This document shows, piece by piece, positions 6,582 through 16,292 of a stretch of DNA of 41,658 bases (position 1 is the first letter of the stretch; each line of letters opens with the position of its first letter). A program made the translations under genes and the position numbers. Origin of the DNA: Candidatus Rubneribacter avistercoris (lineage in GTDB: Bacteria; Actinomycetota; Coriobacteriia; Coriobacteriales; Eggerthellaceae); assembly GCA_019115845.1 (NCBI GenBank), contig DXCU01000002.1, positions 1 to 41,658 of the forward strand, written 5' to 3'. The notes below the pieces were generated by a model, which searched no databases, was not told the origin of the DNA, and saw nothing but the letters and a program-made list of their open reading frames with translations.

Positions 6582-7643
6582 ATGGCGATCGCAGAGGAAG
6601 TGGAGGCGCTGCGCGAGCAGACGCTGGCATCCATCGGCCAGGCGGCCGACACCGCCGCGCTCGATCAGGTGCGCGTGGCCGTGCTCGGCAAGTCCGGCAC
6701 GCTCACGGGCTACCTGCGCAGCATGGGGCAGGTGCCCAAGGAGGAGCGCGCCCAGGTGGGCAAGGCCGTGAACGAGGTGCGCGTTGCGGTGGAGGAGGCG
6801 CTGGCGGCTCGCAAGGAGGCGCTGGCGGCCGAGGAGCTGGCCGCGGCCATCGACGCGGCGGCCGTGGACGTGACGCTGCCGGGCCGCGCGCAGCAGATGG
6901 GCACGCGCCACCTCATCAACGGCATCATCGACGAGGTGAGCGAGATCTTCTTGGGCTTGGGCTACTCGGTGGCCGAAGGTCCTGAGGTGGAGACGTGCTA
7001 CTACAACTTCGAGGCCCTAAACGCCCCCGCCGACCATCCGAGCCGCAGCTTGGCCGACACGTTCTACGTGGTGGACCGCTCGGGCGACGAGTGCAACGTG
7101 CGCGGCGAGTCCGACGTGCTGCTGCGCACCCAAACCTCCGGCGTGCAGGTGCATGCGATGGAGGACCGCGAGCTGCCCATCTACGTGATCGCCCCGGGCA
7201 AGGTGTACCGCCGCGACGTGGCCGACCCGTCCCATCTGCCGCAGTTCCATCAGATCGAGGGCCTGGTGGTGGACAAAGGCATCACCTTCGGCGACCTCAA
7301 GGGCACGATGGACTACCTGTGCAAGCAGGTGTTCGGCCCAGAGCGCAAGACGCGCTTCCGCGCGCACTTCTTCCCGTTCACGGAGCCGTCGGCCGAGGTG
7401 GACGTGAGCTGCGGCATCTGCCACGGCGAGGGCTGCCGCATGTGCAAGAACACGGGCTGGCTGGAGATCCTCGGCTGCGGCATGGTGGATCCCAACGTGC
7501 TGGCCATGTCCGGCATCGACCCGGAGGAGTACTCCGGGTTCGCGTTCGGCATGGGGGTGGAGCGCATCGCCTGCCTGAAGTACAACGTGCCCGACCTGCG
7601 CATGCTTTTGGAAGGCGACATGCGCTTCTTGCGGCAGTTCTGA
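6582..7643 (+). CDS. pheS: Phenylalanine-tRNA ligase alpha subunit
   Basis: 353 residues, normal for the bacterial alpha subunit. The start is the ATG with GGAAGAGGG upstream; the open frame further 5' is the T-box leader. The N-terminal 100 residues are the tRNA-contacting coiled coil. The class II catalytic core follows with GTRHLINGIIDEVSEIFLGLGY, motif 2 around RTQTSGVQ..YRRDVADPSHLPQFHQIEG and motif 3 GFAFGMGVERIACLKY. A CGICHGEGCRMC cluster near residue 285 is the Cys-rich insert seen in some bacterial PheS. It pairs with PheT as an alpha2-beta2 enzyme that charges tRNA-Phe. Expression is set by the T-box just upstream. Confidence 0.97.
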   Translation: MAIAEEVEALREQTLASIGQAADTAALDQVRVAVLGKSGTLTGYLRSMGQVPKEERAQVGKAVNEVRVAVEEALAARKEALAAEELAAAIDAAAVDVTLPGRAQQMGTRHLINGIIDEVSEIFLGLGYSVAEGPEVETCYYNFEALNAPADHPSRSLADTFYVVDRSGDECNVRGESDVLLRTQTSGVQVHAMEDRELPIYVIAPGKVYRRDVADPSHLPQFHQIEGLVVDKGITFGDLKGTMDYLCKQVFGPERKTRFRAHFFPFTEPSAEVDVSCGICHGEGCRMCKNTGWLEILGCGMVDPNVLAMSGIDPEEYSGFAFGMGVERIACLKYNVPDLRMLLEGDMRFLRQF

Positions 7644-7956
7644 GCCGTGGGGTGGGATGTTCGACAATGCCCAGACGCTCGTCAAGGCTCCGTCGGCCTG
7701 ACGGCCGACGGAACGCGTCGACGCTGCGGCCGCTTGGCGCACCCCGCCTCGCGGCGAAGCCGAAATGCCCTGCCTCGGCTTCGCCGAGCAGGGCGCGCCC
7801 GCTCGGGCGCATGGCGAGGGATCGAACAGCCCACAGGGCTGTTCGATGCGTACCAAAGTACGTTTCCCCTTCGCCTTCCCCACGATTTGGGGCACCCCAA
7901 GCGGCCTCACTGACTTTGTTGGACCAGTAGGGTCTTTAGAAGAAGGAAGAACGAAC
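7644..7956 (+). other. Hairpin-rich spacer between pheS and pheT
   Basis: This 313-base gap is unusually long for pheS-pheT. It holds a run of near-perfect stems: 7689-7698 with 7703-7712 (10 bp, 4-base loop); 7753-7763 with 7775-7785 (11 bp); an alternative stem 7768-7778 with 7784-7793 that competes with the previous one; 7795-7800 with 7805-7810; and 7821-7832 with 7836-7847 (12 bp, 3-base loop). None is followed by a T-run. The last 100 bases before pheT are less structured and end with GAAGAAGGAAGA as the ribosome site. No gene is seen. Confidence 0.75.
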
Positions 7957-10428
7957 ATGAAAGTATCTCTCAAATGGCTTTCGGAGTACGTGGACGTGCC
8001 GTCGGACACGAAGGCGTTTTGCGACCGGCTGGATTTGACGGGCACAGGCGTGGAAGGCGTGGAGCGGACGGGCGCTTCGCTTGACGGCGTGGTGGTCGGG
8101 CACGTGAAGACGTGCGAGCCGCATCCCGACAGCGACCATATGCACGTGGTGACGGTGGACGTGGGCGCGGGCGAGCCGGTGCAGATCGTGTGCGGCGCGC
8201 CGAACATCGCGGCCGGCTTGCGCGTGCCGGTGGCCACGGTGGGCGCGGTGCTGCCCGGCGACTTCAAGATCAAGAAATCCAAGCTGCGAGGCGTGGTGAG
8301 CTGCGGCATGTGCTGCTCGCGCCGGGAGCTGGGCATGGGGGCCGACCACGAGGGCATCTGGATCCTGCCTAAGGACGCTCCCGTGGGCGCGCCCATCGCC
8401 GACTACCTGAAGCTGTCGGATACGGTGCTCGACCTGGAGATCACGCCGAACCGTCCCGATTGCCTCTCCGTCGTGGGCTTCGCACGCGAGGTGGGCGCGA
8501 TGTATCGGCGCGATTGGCGCGATCCGCTGCCCGAGATGGCGGCCAAGCTGCAGCTTGATGCGGACGCGACGCCGGTCGATGCGGCCGTGAGCGTGACCAT
8601 CGAGGACCCGCAGCGCTGCCCGCGCTACACCGCGCGCGTCATTCGCGGCTGCAAGGTGGGGCCGAGCCCCGACTGGATGGTCGAGCGGCTGGCCGCCATC
8701 GGGCAGCGCTCCATCAACAACATCGTGGACGTGACCAACTACGTCCTGTTCCTGCTCGGACAGCCGCTGCACGCCTTCGACCTGGACACGCTCAAAAACA
8801 GCGAGGGGCGTGCGGATGTGGTGATCCGTGCGGCGAAAGACGGCGAGAAGCTGACCACGCTCGACGGGGCGGAGCGCACGCTCACCTCCGACATGACCGT
8901 CATCTCCACGCCCGAGCGCGGCGCGGTGGCGCTTGCGGGCGTCATGGGCGGGCTGGACACCGAGGTCACGGACAAGACGGTGGACATCCTTCTGGAGGCC
9001 GCCGCGTTCGAAGCGGGCCGCACGAGCCGTACGAGCCGCAACCTCGGCCTCATCTCGGAAAGCTCCATGCGCTACGAGCGCGGCGTGGACGACCATGGCA
9101 TGGACGTGCGCTCGGCCGCCGCAGCGGCGCTCATCGCGGAGGTGTCCGGCGGCACGGTGAGCTGCGCCGCGGACAACGACGCGGGCATCGTGGACGAGTG
9201 GCCGCGGCGATCCCAGGCTGCCGAGCTGGTTTTCCGCACCCCGCGTTTCTGCGCCATGATGGGCGCGGACATTCCGCGCGACTTCGTGGAGGACGCGCTG
9301 CGCCGCCTGGGCTGCGCGGTGGCCGAGGGCGCCGCCGCCGGCGCGCTCGCGGTGACGGCGCCCACCTTCCGTCCGGATCTCGAGCGCGAGATCGACCTGT
9401 ACGAGGAGGTGCTGCGCCTGTGGGGCATGGACCGCATCCCGGCCACGCTGCCCGGCGGGCGCGAGCGCGTGGGCACCCGCACGCTCGCTGAGCGCGTGAT
9501 GGACACGGTGAACGACGCCCTGCGCGCAAGCGGCCTCAACGAAACGATGACCTACTCCTTCGCCGAGCCGGGCGATCTTGACCGCCTGCGCATGCCGCAC
9601 GAGGGCCTGGGCGATCCGGTTGAGCTCATCAACCCGCTCAACGCCGACCAGTCCGTCATGCGCCAGAGCATCATCCCCGGCCTTTTGCGCAGCGTCGCCT
9701 ACAACCAAAGCCGCGGCGTGAGAAACGTGCAGCTCTACGAGACGGGCATCGTGTTCTACGCCCACGAGGGGAAGAAGCAGCCCAAGGAGCGCCGCAAGGT
9801 GGCCGGCGCGCTGGCCGGCGCCATGCGCGATACCGGGTGGAACGACGCTCCCGCCGCGTTCGACTTCTTCGACGGCAAGGGCGTGGTGGAGAACCTTGCG
9901 CGCGAGCTGGCGCTGCCCAAGCTGCGCTTCAAGGCGCTTTCCGCCGACGAGGCCCCTCACCTGCAACCGGGCCGCGCGGCCGCGGTGCTTTCCGGCGGCG
10001 TCGAGCTTGGCTGGGTGGGCGAGGTGCATCCGCTGGCCGTTGACGCTTATCATGCGCAGGCGCCGGTGGTGGCCTTCGAGCTGGACGCGGAGGCGCTTGC
10101 GAAGGCCGCGCGCCCGGCGCGCGACTACCGCGACGTGCCCACGTTCCCGGCGGTGTCCATGGACGTGGCTTTCGTGGTGGATGAGACTGTGACCTGCGAA
10201 AAGCTTGTGCAGTGCATGACGTCTGCCGGCGGAAAGCTGCTGGAGGAGGCGCGTTTGTTCGACGTCTACCGCGACGAGGAGCGCGTGGGCGCGGGCAAGA
10301 AGTCGATGGCCTTCGCGCTCACCTACCGCGCGCCCGACCGCACCCTTGCGGGCGAGGAGGCGGACAAGGCTCACGAGCGCCTGGTGAAGAAAGTGTGCGC
10401 CGCCACCGGCGCCGAGGTGCGCGGGTAG
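7957..10428 (+). CDS. pheT: Phenylalanine-tRNA ligase beta subunit
   Basis: 823 residues, a full-length bacterial beta subunit. MKVSLKWLSEYVDVP is the standard N-terminus, followed by an EMAP/Myf-type OB fold for tRNA at about residues 40-150 (HPDSDHMHVVTVDVG, IVCGAPNI). The B3/B4 editing region (NRPDCLSVVGFAREVGAMY and later), the B5 domain and a catalytic-like core lacking class II motifs (MTYSFAEP, INPLNADQSVMRQSIIPGLL) come next. A ferredoxin-fold anticodon-binding domain ends the protein (FPAVSMDVAFVVDETVTCEKL to the C-terminus). Editing removes Tyr mischarged on tRNA-Phe. The start is the ATG after GAAGGAAGA. It lies 313 bases after pheS. Confidence 0.97.
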   Translation: MKVSLKWLSEYVDVPSDTKAFCDRLDLTGTGVEGVERTGASLDGVVVGHVKTCEPHPDSDHMHVVTVDVGAGEPVQIVCGAPNIAAGLRVPVATVGAVLPGDFKIKKSKLRGVVSCGMCCSRRELGMGADHEGIWILPKDAPVGAPIADYLKLSDTVLDLEITPNRPDCLSVVGFAREVGAMYRRDWRDPLPEMAAKLQLDADATPVDAAVSVTIEDPQRCPRYTARVIRGCKVGPSPDWMVERLAAIGQRSINNIVDVTNYVLFLLGQPLHAFDLDTLKNSEGRADVVIRAAKDGEKLTTLDGAERTLTSDMTVISTPERGAVALAGVMGGLDTEVTDKTVDILLEAAAFEAGRTSRTSRNLGLISESSMRYERGVDDHGMDVRSAAAAALIAEVSGGTVSCAADNDAGIVDEWPRRSQAAELVFRTPRFCAMMGADIPRDFVEDALRRLGCAVAEGAAAGALAVTAPTFRPDLEREIDLYEEVLRLWGMDRIPATLPGGRERVGTRTLAERVMDTVNDALRASGLNETMTYSFAEPGDLDRLRMPHEGLGDPVELINPLNADQSVMRQSIIPGLLRSVAYNQSRGVRNVQLYETGIVFYAHEGKKQPKERRKVAGALAGAMRDTGWNDAPAAFDFFDGKGVVENLARELALPKLRFKALSADEAPHLQPGRAAAVLSGGVELGWVGEVHPLAVDAYHAQAPVVAFELDAEALAKAARPARDYRDVPTFPAVSMDVAFVVDETVTCEKLVQCMTSAGGKLLEEARLFDVYRDEERVGAGKKSMAFALTYRAPDRTLAGEEADKAHERLVKKVCAATGAEVRG

Positions 10429-10452
10429 GCCGCGCGGGAAAGGCATGCGTCC

Positions 10453-11319
10453 ATGAGCCAAAGCGTCGCGATCATGACGGATACGAACAGCGGTGTTACG
10501 GCCGAGGAGGCCGAGCAGCTGGGGCTGTTCGTGGTGTCGATGCCTTTCGTGGTGGACGGCGAGGAGTGCTTCGAGGGCGTGAACCTGGATGCTACGCGCT
10601 TCTACGAGCGGCAGCGCGCCGGGGCCGACATCGCCACGTCTCAGCCGTCCATCGTCGATCTGGGCCGGCGTTGGCACGAATTGCTGGAGCGCTATGACGA
10701 GGTGGTCTATATCCCCATGTCAAGCGGGCTTTCCGGTTCGTGCGAGACGGCACGGTCCCTTGCCGACCACGAGCACTTCGGCGGGCGCGTGCATGTGGCG
10801 GACAACCAGCGCATCTCGGTCACGCAGCGCGAGTCGGCGCTCGACGCTTTGCGTTGGGCGCGCCGGGGCATGGGAGCGGCGGAGATACGGGCGCGCCTTG
10901 AGAGCACGAAGCTGGAGGCCAGCATCTACATCATGGTGGACACGCTGGAGCATCTTCGCAAGGGAGGCCGCATCACGCCGGCTGCGGCCTCCATCGGCTC
11001 GCTGCTCAAAATCAAGCCGGTGCTGCAGATTCAGGGCGACAAGCTGGACGCGTTCTCTGTGGCGAAGTCGTTCAAAGCGGCCAAACGCGCCATGCTCAAG
11101 GCGCTCGCGCGCGATGTGGAGGAGCGCTTCGGCGGCGTGGAAAACGTGCACCTCTACGTGGCCCACACCGACCGCGCAGCCGACGCGCAGGCCGCAGCCG
11201 AGGAGATGCGCGAAGCGTTCGGCGTGCGCGAGGTGTTCGTGGACCGGCTGCCGCTCAGCATCGCCTGCCACACCGGCCCCGGCGCTTTGGGCGTCGGCTG
11301 CGCCAAGCGGCAGGACTGA
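10453..11319 (+). CDS. DegV-family fatty-acid-binding protein
   Basis: 288 residues, typical for DegV. It begins VAIMTDTNSGVTAEEAEQLG, and has the lipid-site block VVYIPMSSGLSGSCETA, the MVDTLEHLRKGGRITPAAASIGSLLKIKPVL hallmark and a closing CHTGPGALGVG. DegV/FakB proteins hold a fatty acid in a buried tunnel and hand it to the FakA kinase for acyl-phosphate formation. No fakA-like gene is in the window. It follows pheT by 24 bases with GGAAAGG upstream and so may be read through from the phe operon. Confidence 0.92.
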   Translation: MSQSVAIMTDTNSGVTAEEAEQLGLFVVSMPFVVDGEECFEGVNLDATRFYERQRAGADIATSQPSIVDLGRRWHELLERYDEVVYIPMSSGLSGSCETARSLADHEHFGGRVHVADNQRISVTQRESALDALRWARRGMGAAEIRARLESTKLEASIYIMVDTLEHLRKGGRITPAAASIGSLLKIKPVLQIQGDKLDAFSVAKSFKAAKRAMLKALARDVEERFGGVENVHLYVAHTDRAADAQAAAEEMREAFGVREVFVDRLPLSIACHTGPGALGVGCAKRQD

Positions 11320-11919
11320 CGTTTCCGGCGGCGCGACGTGGCGGCGCGGCCGGGTTTCCGGCTGCGTTTTCTTGGGTTGGGTTTGCGTTCGGTCAGGCAT
11401 CGCGCTTGGGGATCTGGGTTTTTCCTGCAAGCGCGAACGTTCCGGACCGGTGCCGACGATGACTCCTTGTGGTCCTCGCATGCGTCGCATATGCGCGAAA
11501 TTTTCCTCAGATGGTCAAAAACCGGAGAAGTCGGGGGAATTTGCGAGAAGCGATGCCTTATGCGGCAACAAAAGCCCAGGTCGGAAATTTTCAGACGCCA
11601 AAAACCTGCGAAAAATCCCCCGACTAAAGGAGATTTTGACCATCTGAGGAAAATTTCGCGCATCTTCGCCGGCCGGGAGCACGACTTTGGAAGACGCCTT
11701 CGCCAGTTGGGGGACGCATAACGCTTGAACGGCGCGTTGCCGCAGACCGCGCCGATTGCATCGTTGAAAGCCGCGCCCGCCCGCTTCGCATCAGCCAGCT
11801 TTCTCGCTGCCCCGTTCCGCTCTGCGATTTTTCCGGGTTCGGCCTGTCTTCCGCTTTGCGAGCGCTCCGCAACAGCGCGCGAGGCGCTACAATACCTCGC
11901 GAGCGAAAGGAAGAACCCC
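11320..11919. other. 600-base intergenic region containing an inverted-repeat element
   Basis: No believable gene is present between degV and map. The middle is occupied by the long inverted repeat at 11491-11663. The last 60 bases hold a TACAAT box at 11889-11894, a possible -10 for map, without a well-spaced -35. The sequence left of the repeat contains GC-rich direct fragments but nothing that can be named. Confidence 0.45.
11491..11663. repeat. Long inverted-repeat element, 30-bp perfect arms
   Basis: Positions 11491-11520 are the exact reverse complement of 11634-11663. Eight bases further in on each side a second perfect 10-base match (AGTCGGGGGA at 11529-11538 against its complement at 11616-11625) sits in register, so the full arms are about 50 bp with one mismatched block. 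The 173-bp unit is AT-richer than its surroundings and carries GAAATTTTC again in its centre. It has no coding potential. The design resembles the element at 5844-6007 but the arm sequences differ. MITE-like element or long RNA hairpin are the options. Confidence 0.75.
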
Positions 11920-12804
<885 letters not shown>

Positions 12805-12809
12805 CGCAA

Positions 12810-12847
12810 GGAAACGCCCGGCGCCATCGTGCGCGTCGGGCGTTTCC
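12810..12847. terminator. Shared terminator hairpin between map and the flavoprotein gene
   Basis: GGAAACGCCCG at 12810-12820 pairs perfectly with CGGGCGTTTCC at 12837-12847. It lies between two convergent stop codons. The stem starts with AAA-TTT pairs rather than ending in a T-run, which allows it to work in both directions. Confidence 0.65.
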
Positions 12848-12863
12848 AGGGAGGGGGTCGTCG

Positions 12864-14543
12864 CTATTTCTGCGCCACCATGCGGCCGATCACGTAGCCT
12901 TCGGTGTAGCAGCGGCCAAGCGACAGGCCGAACACGGTGAGCGGGTAGTCGATGCCGCCGTAGAACCCGCCCGAGCAGTTGCCGATGGCGTACAGGCCCT
13001 CGATGACCTCGCCTTCGGGCGTGAGGCACTCGTGGTTCTCGTTCACCTCCACGCCCGAGCAGATGGCGCTCATGCGCACGTGGCGGTGGATGCCGTAGTA
13101 AGGCGGGGTGTCAACCGGCACCATATACTGCGCGGGCTTGCCGAAGTCCTCGTCCGCACCGGCGGCGCACAGCTCGTTGTAGCGCTCCACCGTTTTCACG
13201 AACGCGCCCACATCGGCTATCTCCAGCTTCTCGGCCAGCTCCTCAAGCGTGTCGGCCTTGTACGTGTTGATCTGGCCTTCGAACACGCCTGCGCGCTCCA
13301 CGTCCTCTTCCGGCATGTACACCTTGAGCGCCTCGGGATCCACAAGCTTGCCGGCCCAGTCGGCGGCGTCCTCCATGTAGGTGCTGTCGAAGATCTGGCA
13401 GTAGTGGCCGGCGTCCTCGGCCGAGCGCAGGTAGCAGTTCATGAGCGACATCTCCACCGTTTCGTTCACGAAGCGCTCCCCGGTGGAGTTCTTCACGGAC
13501 AAAAACGGCATGTCGCACATCGAGGACGGACCCGCGTCGAAGTCGTGGAGCATCTTGGTGTGCGCCAGGTCCTCGATCTTGCCGCCGGCCCACACCACCA
13601 TCTTGTGACCGTCGCCGGTCTTGTTGGTCTGTTTGGGCTCGAGGTTGGTCATGTCGGGCTGGTAGTAGTAGAGCATGTTGGTGTCGTTTTGGTAGTCGCC
13701 CGTGGCCATGATCACGCCCTTGGCGGCGTTGAACTGGATGTAGCCGCCGTCGCCCTTGGCAATGACGCCGACCACCTTGCCGGACTCGTCCTGCACCAGC
13801 TGCTCGGCCGGCGTGGAGTAGAAGATCTCGACGCCTTCCTTCGCGGCCGTCTCGGCCAAGGCGCGCATGCCGTCGCCGGTGTTGAGGGGCTTGGGGCCGA
13901 AGAACGACGTGACGAAGTTCATCGTGTAGCCCTTGCGGTTGATGAGCGGGATGTGCTGCTGGTTGCCCTGATCGATGACGGGCGCGCCGCTCTCGGCGGA
14001 CTTCTCGATGACCCACTTCACGGCTTCGCCGGAGTTCTGGGCCCACAGCTCCACCAGCGCGCGGTTCGGACGGTGCTGGCTGTCGGCGATGAGCTGCGAC
14101 ACCAGGTTCGCAACGTCCGCCGGGTCGCTCGTGGCCAGGTCGATGCCGCTGCCGGAGTTGCCTTGGCTGATGGCCTGGCTCTCCTTCTGCAGCAGCGCCA
14201 CGCTCGCGCCGGCCTCCAGCGCCGAGAGCGCCGCCGGAACGCCCGAGGCGCCGGCGCCCACCACCACCACGTCGAAGTCCTTCGTCTCCTTGACGTCGGT
14301 TATGGGCGCGGGCTTCTCGAGGAAGCTCGGCAGTCCCTCGCGCAGATGCCCCGCCTGCGTGCCCGATTCGCCGGTTCCGGTGCCGGTGCCGCTGGCCGAT
14401 CCGCCGGTCGACGCTGCGCCGCCCGACGTCTGCGGCGCGCACGAGGCGAGCGCGCCCGCGCCCACTGCTCCGGCTGCCGCTATGCCGCCGATCTTGAACA
14501 GGTCGCGGCGGCTGATGCCCTTCGCGTCGGCATGTTTGCTCAT
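12864..14543 (-). CDS. Tat-exported FAD-dependent reductase or dehydrogenase, lipoprotein
   Basis: 559 residues, ATG preceded by AAGGAG. The N-terminus has a twin-arginine motif (S11-R-R-D-L-F-K17), a hydrophobic stretch and a lipobox-like LASC with C35, so export folded and lipid anchoring are likely. A Ser/Thr/Gly linker precedes the Rossmann motif G96-A-G-A-S-G101 of the FAD_binding_2 (fumarate reductase/ketosteroid dehydrogenase) family. It has no FMN-binding or cytochrome domain, so it needs an external electron donor. The C-terminal block GNCSGGFYGG.DYPLTVFG has a Tyr-Pro as in the ketosteroid dehydrogenase branch, in place of the H-x-N-R-x-G block of fumarate reductases. Substrate is unknown; such enzymes in gut Eggerthellaceae reduce diet or drug molecules. 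The neighbouring divergent LuxR gene is the likely regulator. Confidence 0.88.
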   Translation of the reverse strand: MSKHADAKGISRRDLFKIGGIAAAGAVGAGALASCAPQTSGGAASTGGSASGTGTGTGESGTQAGHLREGLPSFLEKPAPITDVKETKDFDVVVVGAGASGVPAALSALEAGASVALLQKESQAISQGNSGSGIDLATSDPADVANLVSQLIADSQHRPNRALVELWAQNSGEAVKWVIEKSAESGAPVIDQGNQQHIPLINRKGYTMNFVTSFFGPKPLNTGDGMRALAETAAKEGVEIFYSTPAEQLVQDESGKVVGVIAKGDGGYIQFNAAKGVIMATGDYQNDTNMLYYYQPDMTNLEPKQTNKTGDGHKMVVWAGGKIEDLAHTKMLHDFDAGPSSMCDMPFLSVKNSTGERFVNETVEMSLMNCYLRSAEDAGHYCQIFDSTYMEDAADWAGKLVDPEALKVYMPEEDVERAGVFEGQINTYKADTLEELAEKLEIADVGAFVKTVERYNELCAAGADEDFGKPAQYMVPVDTPPYYGIHRHVRMSAICSGVEVNENHECLTPEGEVIEGLYAIGNCSGGFYGGIDYPLTVFGLSLGRCYTEGYVIGRMVAQK

Positions 14544-14640
14544 GGGGTTCTCCTTGATCCTTGGGTTCGGGTCTTTCCCTCGAGTCGCACCATAGCGCCC
14601 TCAAGCCTCCCTGTCTTTCGCCCGCAGCTGCCGAAACGGG

Positions 14641-14654
14641 GATGATTTGCATCA
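14641..14654. promoter_or_regulatory. Candidate LuxR operator between divergent genes
   Basis: TGATTTGCATCA at 14643-14654 is a 4-4-4 palindrome and lies within the overlapping GATG/CATC dyad that starts at 14641. It sits about 100 bases upstream of the flavoprotein start, beside a TTATAG box on the minus strand (complement near 14662-14667). A further ATCATCAGG lies at 14677-14685. Function is inferred from position only. Confidence 0.35.
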
Positions 14655-14727
14655 CCCTCTCCTATAACCCTGCCAATCATCAGGAAAAATGGTTCATATC
14701 CCCCCGACGGCGCACGGGGAGGCGGCC

Positions 14728-14755
14728 TTGCGCCGCCCTTTGGTTCGGGTACAAT
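14728..14755 (+). promoter_or_regulatory. Promoter of the LuxR-type regulator
   Basis: TTGCGC at 14728-14733 and TACAAT at 14750-14755 are 16 bases apart. The implied start near 14762 leaves about 30 bases of leader and supports the ATG at 14793 rather than the one at 14754, which would lie inside the -10. Confidence 0.55.
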
Positions 14756-14792
14756 GAAACAAGCTGGAACGATCGAGGAGGGGCTGTTTCGC

Positions 14793-16292
14793 ATGAGGGA
14801 GACGCCAGCGCATATCGTCGACGACGAGGAACCGTCCTCCGTTGCCGAATCCCCGGTTGAAAAAGGGGACGACGAGCGTCCGAAGCCTCCCGGCCCGCTC
14901 TTTCCCTGGATGCCGACCATCCCCATCGCGTTCCTTGGCCTTGGCGCGTATCGCGCGTGGATCGAGATCGCGTTCGTGGGCTCGTTCGTGTCGTTTCCCG
15001 CGGCGGACGTTGCCGGGCATGACGCGTTCGACCTCGTGATGATAGCGACGATGCTCCTCTGCGCGGTTCTTGCGAAGCGCACCGGCCCCTACTTCTCGCG
15101 CACGCCGCTCTACGCGGGCTCGGGCATCGCGCTCGTGGCGTCCACCTGCTGCATGTTCGCGTCCATCGCGGTGCCGGCTTGGGCCTCCTCGCTGGCCGTG
15201 GCGGCGGTTGCGCTAGGCGGCGCGGGCATCGCGGTCGTCATCCTCTTGTGGTCGGAGCTTTACGGGTGCCTCAATCCGTTTCGCGTGGCGCTTTACTATT
15301 CGGCGTCCATGATTGTGGCGGCCCTCGTTATCTACGTGTGCCGGGGGCTTTCGGTGGAGTGGCTCGGCATTGCGACGGCGGTGCTGCCCGTTGCCTCGCT
15401 TGCCTCGGTGGCGGCCGGCTTCCGCGCGCTGCCGTCCGACGAGCTGCCCGCCGCCCATCCCACCAAGTTCTCCTTTCCGTGGAAGATCGTCCTGCTCATG
15501 GCCGTGTACGCGTTCGCTTACGGGCTTAAGGAGTCGTCGATGTACCAATCGACGTTCGGTCCGCATTCGGCGTTCGGCACGCTCGCGGTGGCGGCGGTGG
15601 TGTTTTTCGGCGTCATCGCGCGCGGCGGCAAGTTCGACTTCGCCGTCATCTACCGCATAGCCTTGCCGCTCATGGTGGCGGCGTTCCTCATCCTGCCGAA
15701 CGTGGGGGTGCTCACCCAGGCGGCATCGGACTTCTGCACGAGCGCCTCCTACACGGCGTTTTCCATCCTCGTCATGCTCGTCATGGCGAACCTGTGCTAC
15801 CGCTACGGCATGTCGGCGGTGTGGCTGTTCGGCATCGAGCGCGCCGTGCGGGCGCTGTTCACGGTGCTTGGCCGGCAGGTCGAATCGTTGCTCGGTTCGC
15901 CCGAGTTCGGACTGGCGGGAGCCGATGCCGTGGTGAGCGGGCTTGTCGTTGTCGGGGTGGTGGCGGCCACCATGATCCTGTTCTCGGAACGCGAGCTGTC
16001 CAGCCGTTGGGGCGTGGCGTTTCTGGGAGGGGAGGGCGCTGTCGCGGACACGGCGGTGGTGAAGCGCCAGGAGCTTGCCAGCCGCTGCAGCGATCTCGCG
16101 AAGCGCCACGGCCTTTCGCCGCGGGAGGAGGAGGTGCTGCTGTTGCTCGCGCAGCACAAGACGATAGGCTCCATCGAACGCGAGCTGTTCATAGCGAACG
16201 GCACGGCCAAAACCCACATCCGGCACATCTACCGCAAGCTTGACGTGCACTCCCGCGACGAGCTGATCGACATGCTGGGGCTGTACGAGTAG
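14793..16292 (+). CDS. Membrane-bound LuxR-family transcription regulator
   Basis: 499 residues from the ATG preceded by GAGGAGGGG. After an acidic N-terminal tail, residues 40-400 form about ten to twelve hydrophobic segments, an MFS-like sensor domain. The C-terminal 65 residues are a LuxR/GerE helix-turn-helix: LSPREEEVLLLLAQHKTIGSIERELFIANGTAKTHIRHIYRKLDVHSRDELI (motif residues quoted in part). This architecture is common in Eggerthellaceae, where the gene sits beside a reductase and is thought to sense its substrate. Here it is divergent from the FAD-dependent lipoprotein gene, the presumed target. What it senses is unknown. Confidence 0.9.
   Translation: MRETPAHIVDDEEPSSVAESPVEKGDDERPKPPGPLFPWMPTIPIAFLGLGAYRAWIEIAFVGSFVSFPAADVAGHDAFDLVMIATMLLCAVLAKRTGPYFSRTPLYAGSGIALVASTCCMFASIAVPAWASSLAVAAVALGGAGIAVVILLWSELYGCLNPFRVALYYSASMIVAALVIYVCRGLSVEWLGIATAVLPVASLASVAAGFRALPSDELPAAHPTKFSFPWKIVLLMAVYAFAYGLKESSMYQSTFGPHSAFGTLAVAAVVFFGVIARGGKFDFAVIYRIALPLMVAAFLILPNVGVLTQAASDFCTSASYTAFSILVMLVMANLCYRYGMSAVWLFGIERAVRALFTVLGRQVESLLGSPEFGLAGADAVVSGLVVVGVVAATMILFSERELSSRWGVAFLGGEGAVADTAVVKRQELASRCSDLAKRHGLSPREEEVLLLLAQHKTIGSIERELFIANGTAKTHIRHIYRKLDVHSRDELIDMLGLYE

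Noticed and set aside
5691..6652. Open frames across the inverted repeat and the T-box leader
   Set aside because: They run through the palindromic arms and the terminator, lack ribosome sites and have no family features; the DNA is regulatory.
7689..7847. A CRISPR array
   Set aside because: The stems are different palindromes, not repeats of one unit with regular spacers, and no cas genes are near.
7936..10677. A 913-residue open frame on the minus strand across pheT
   Set aside because: It mirrors pheT; its third positions fall on pheT codon positions of low constraint, its product is His/Arg/Ala-rich nonsense, and pheT is certain.
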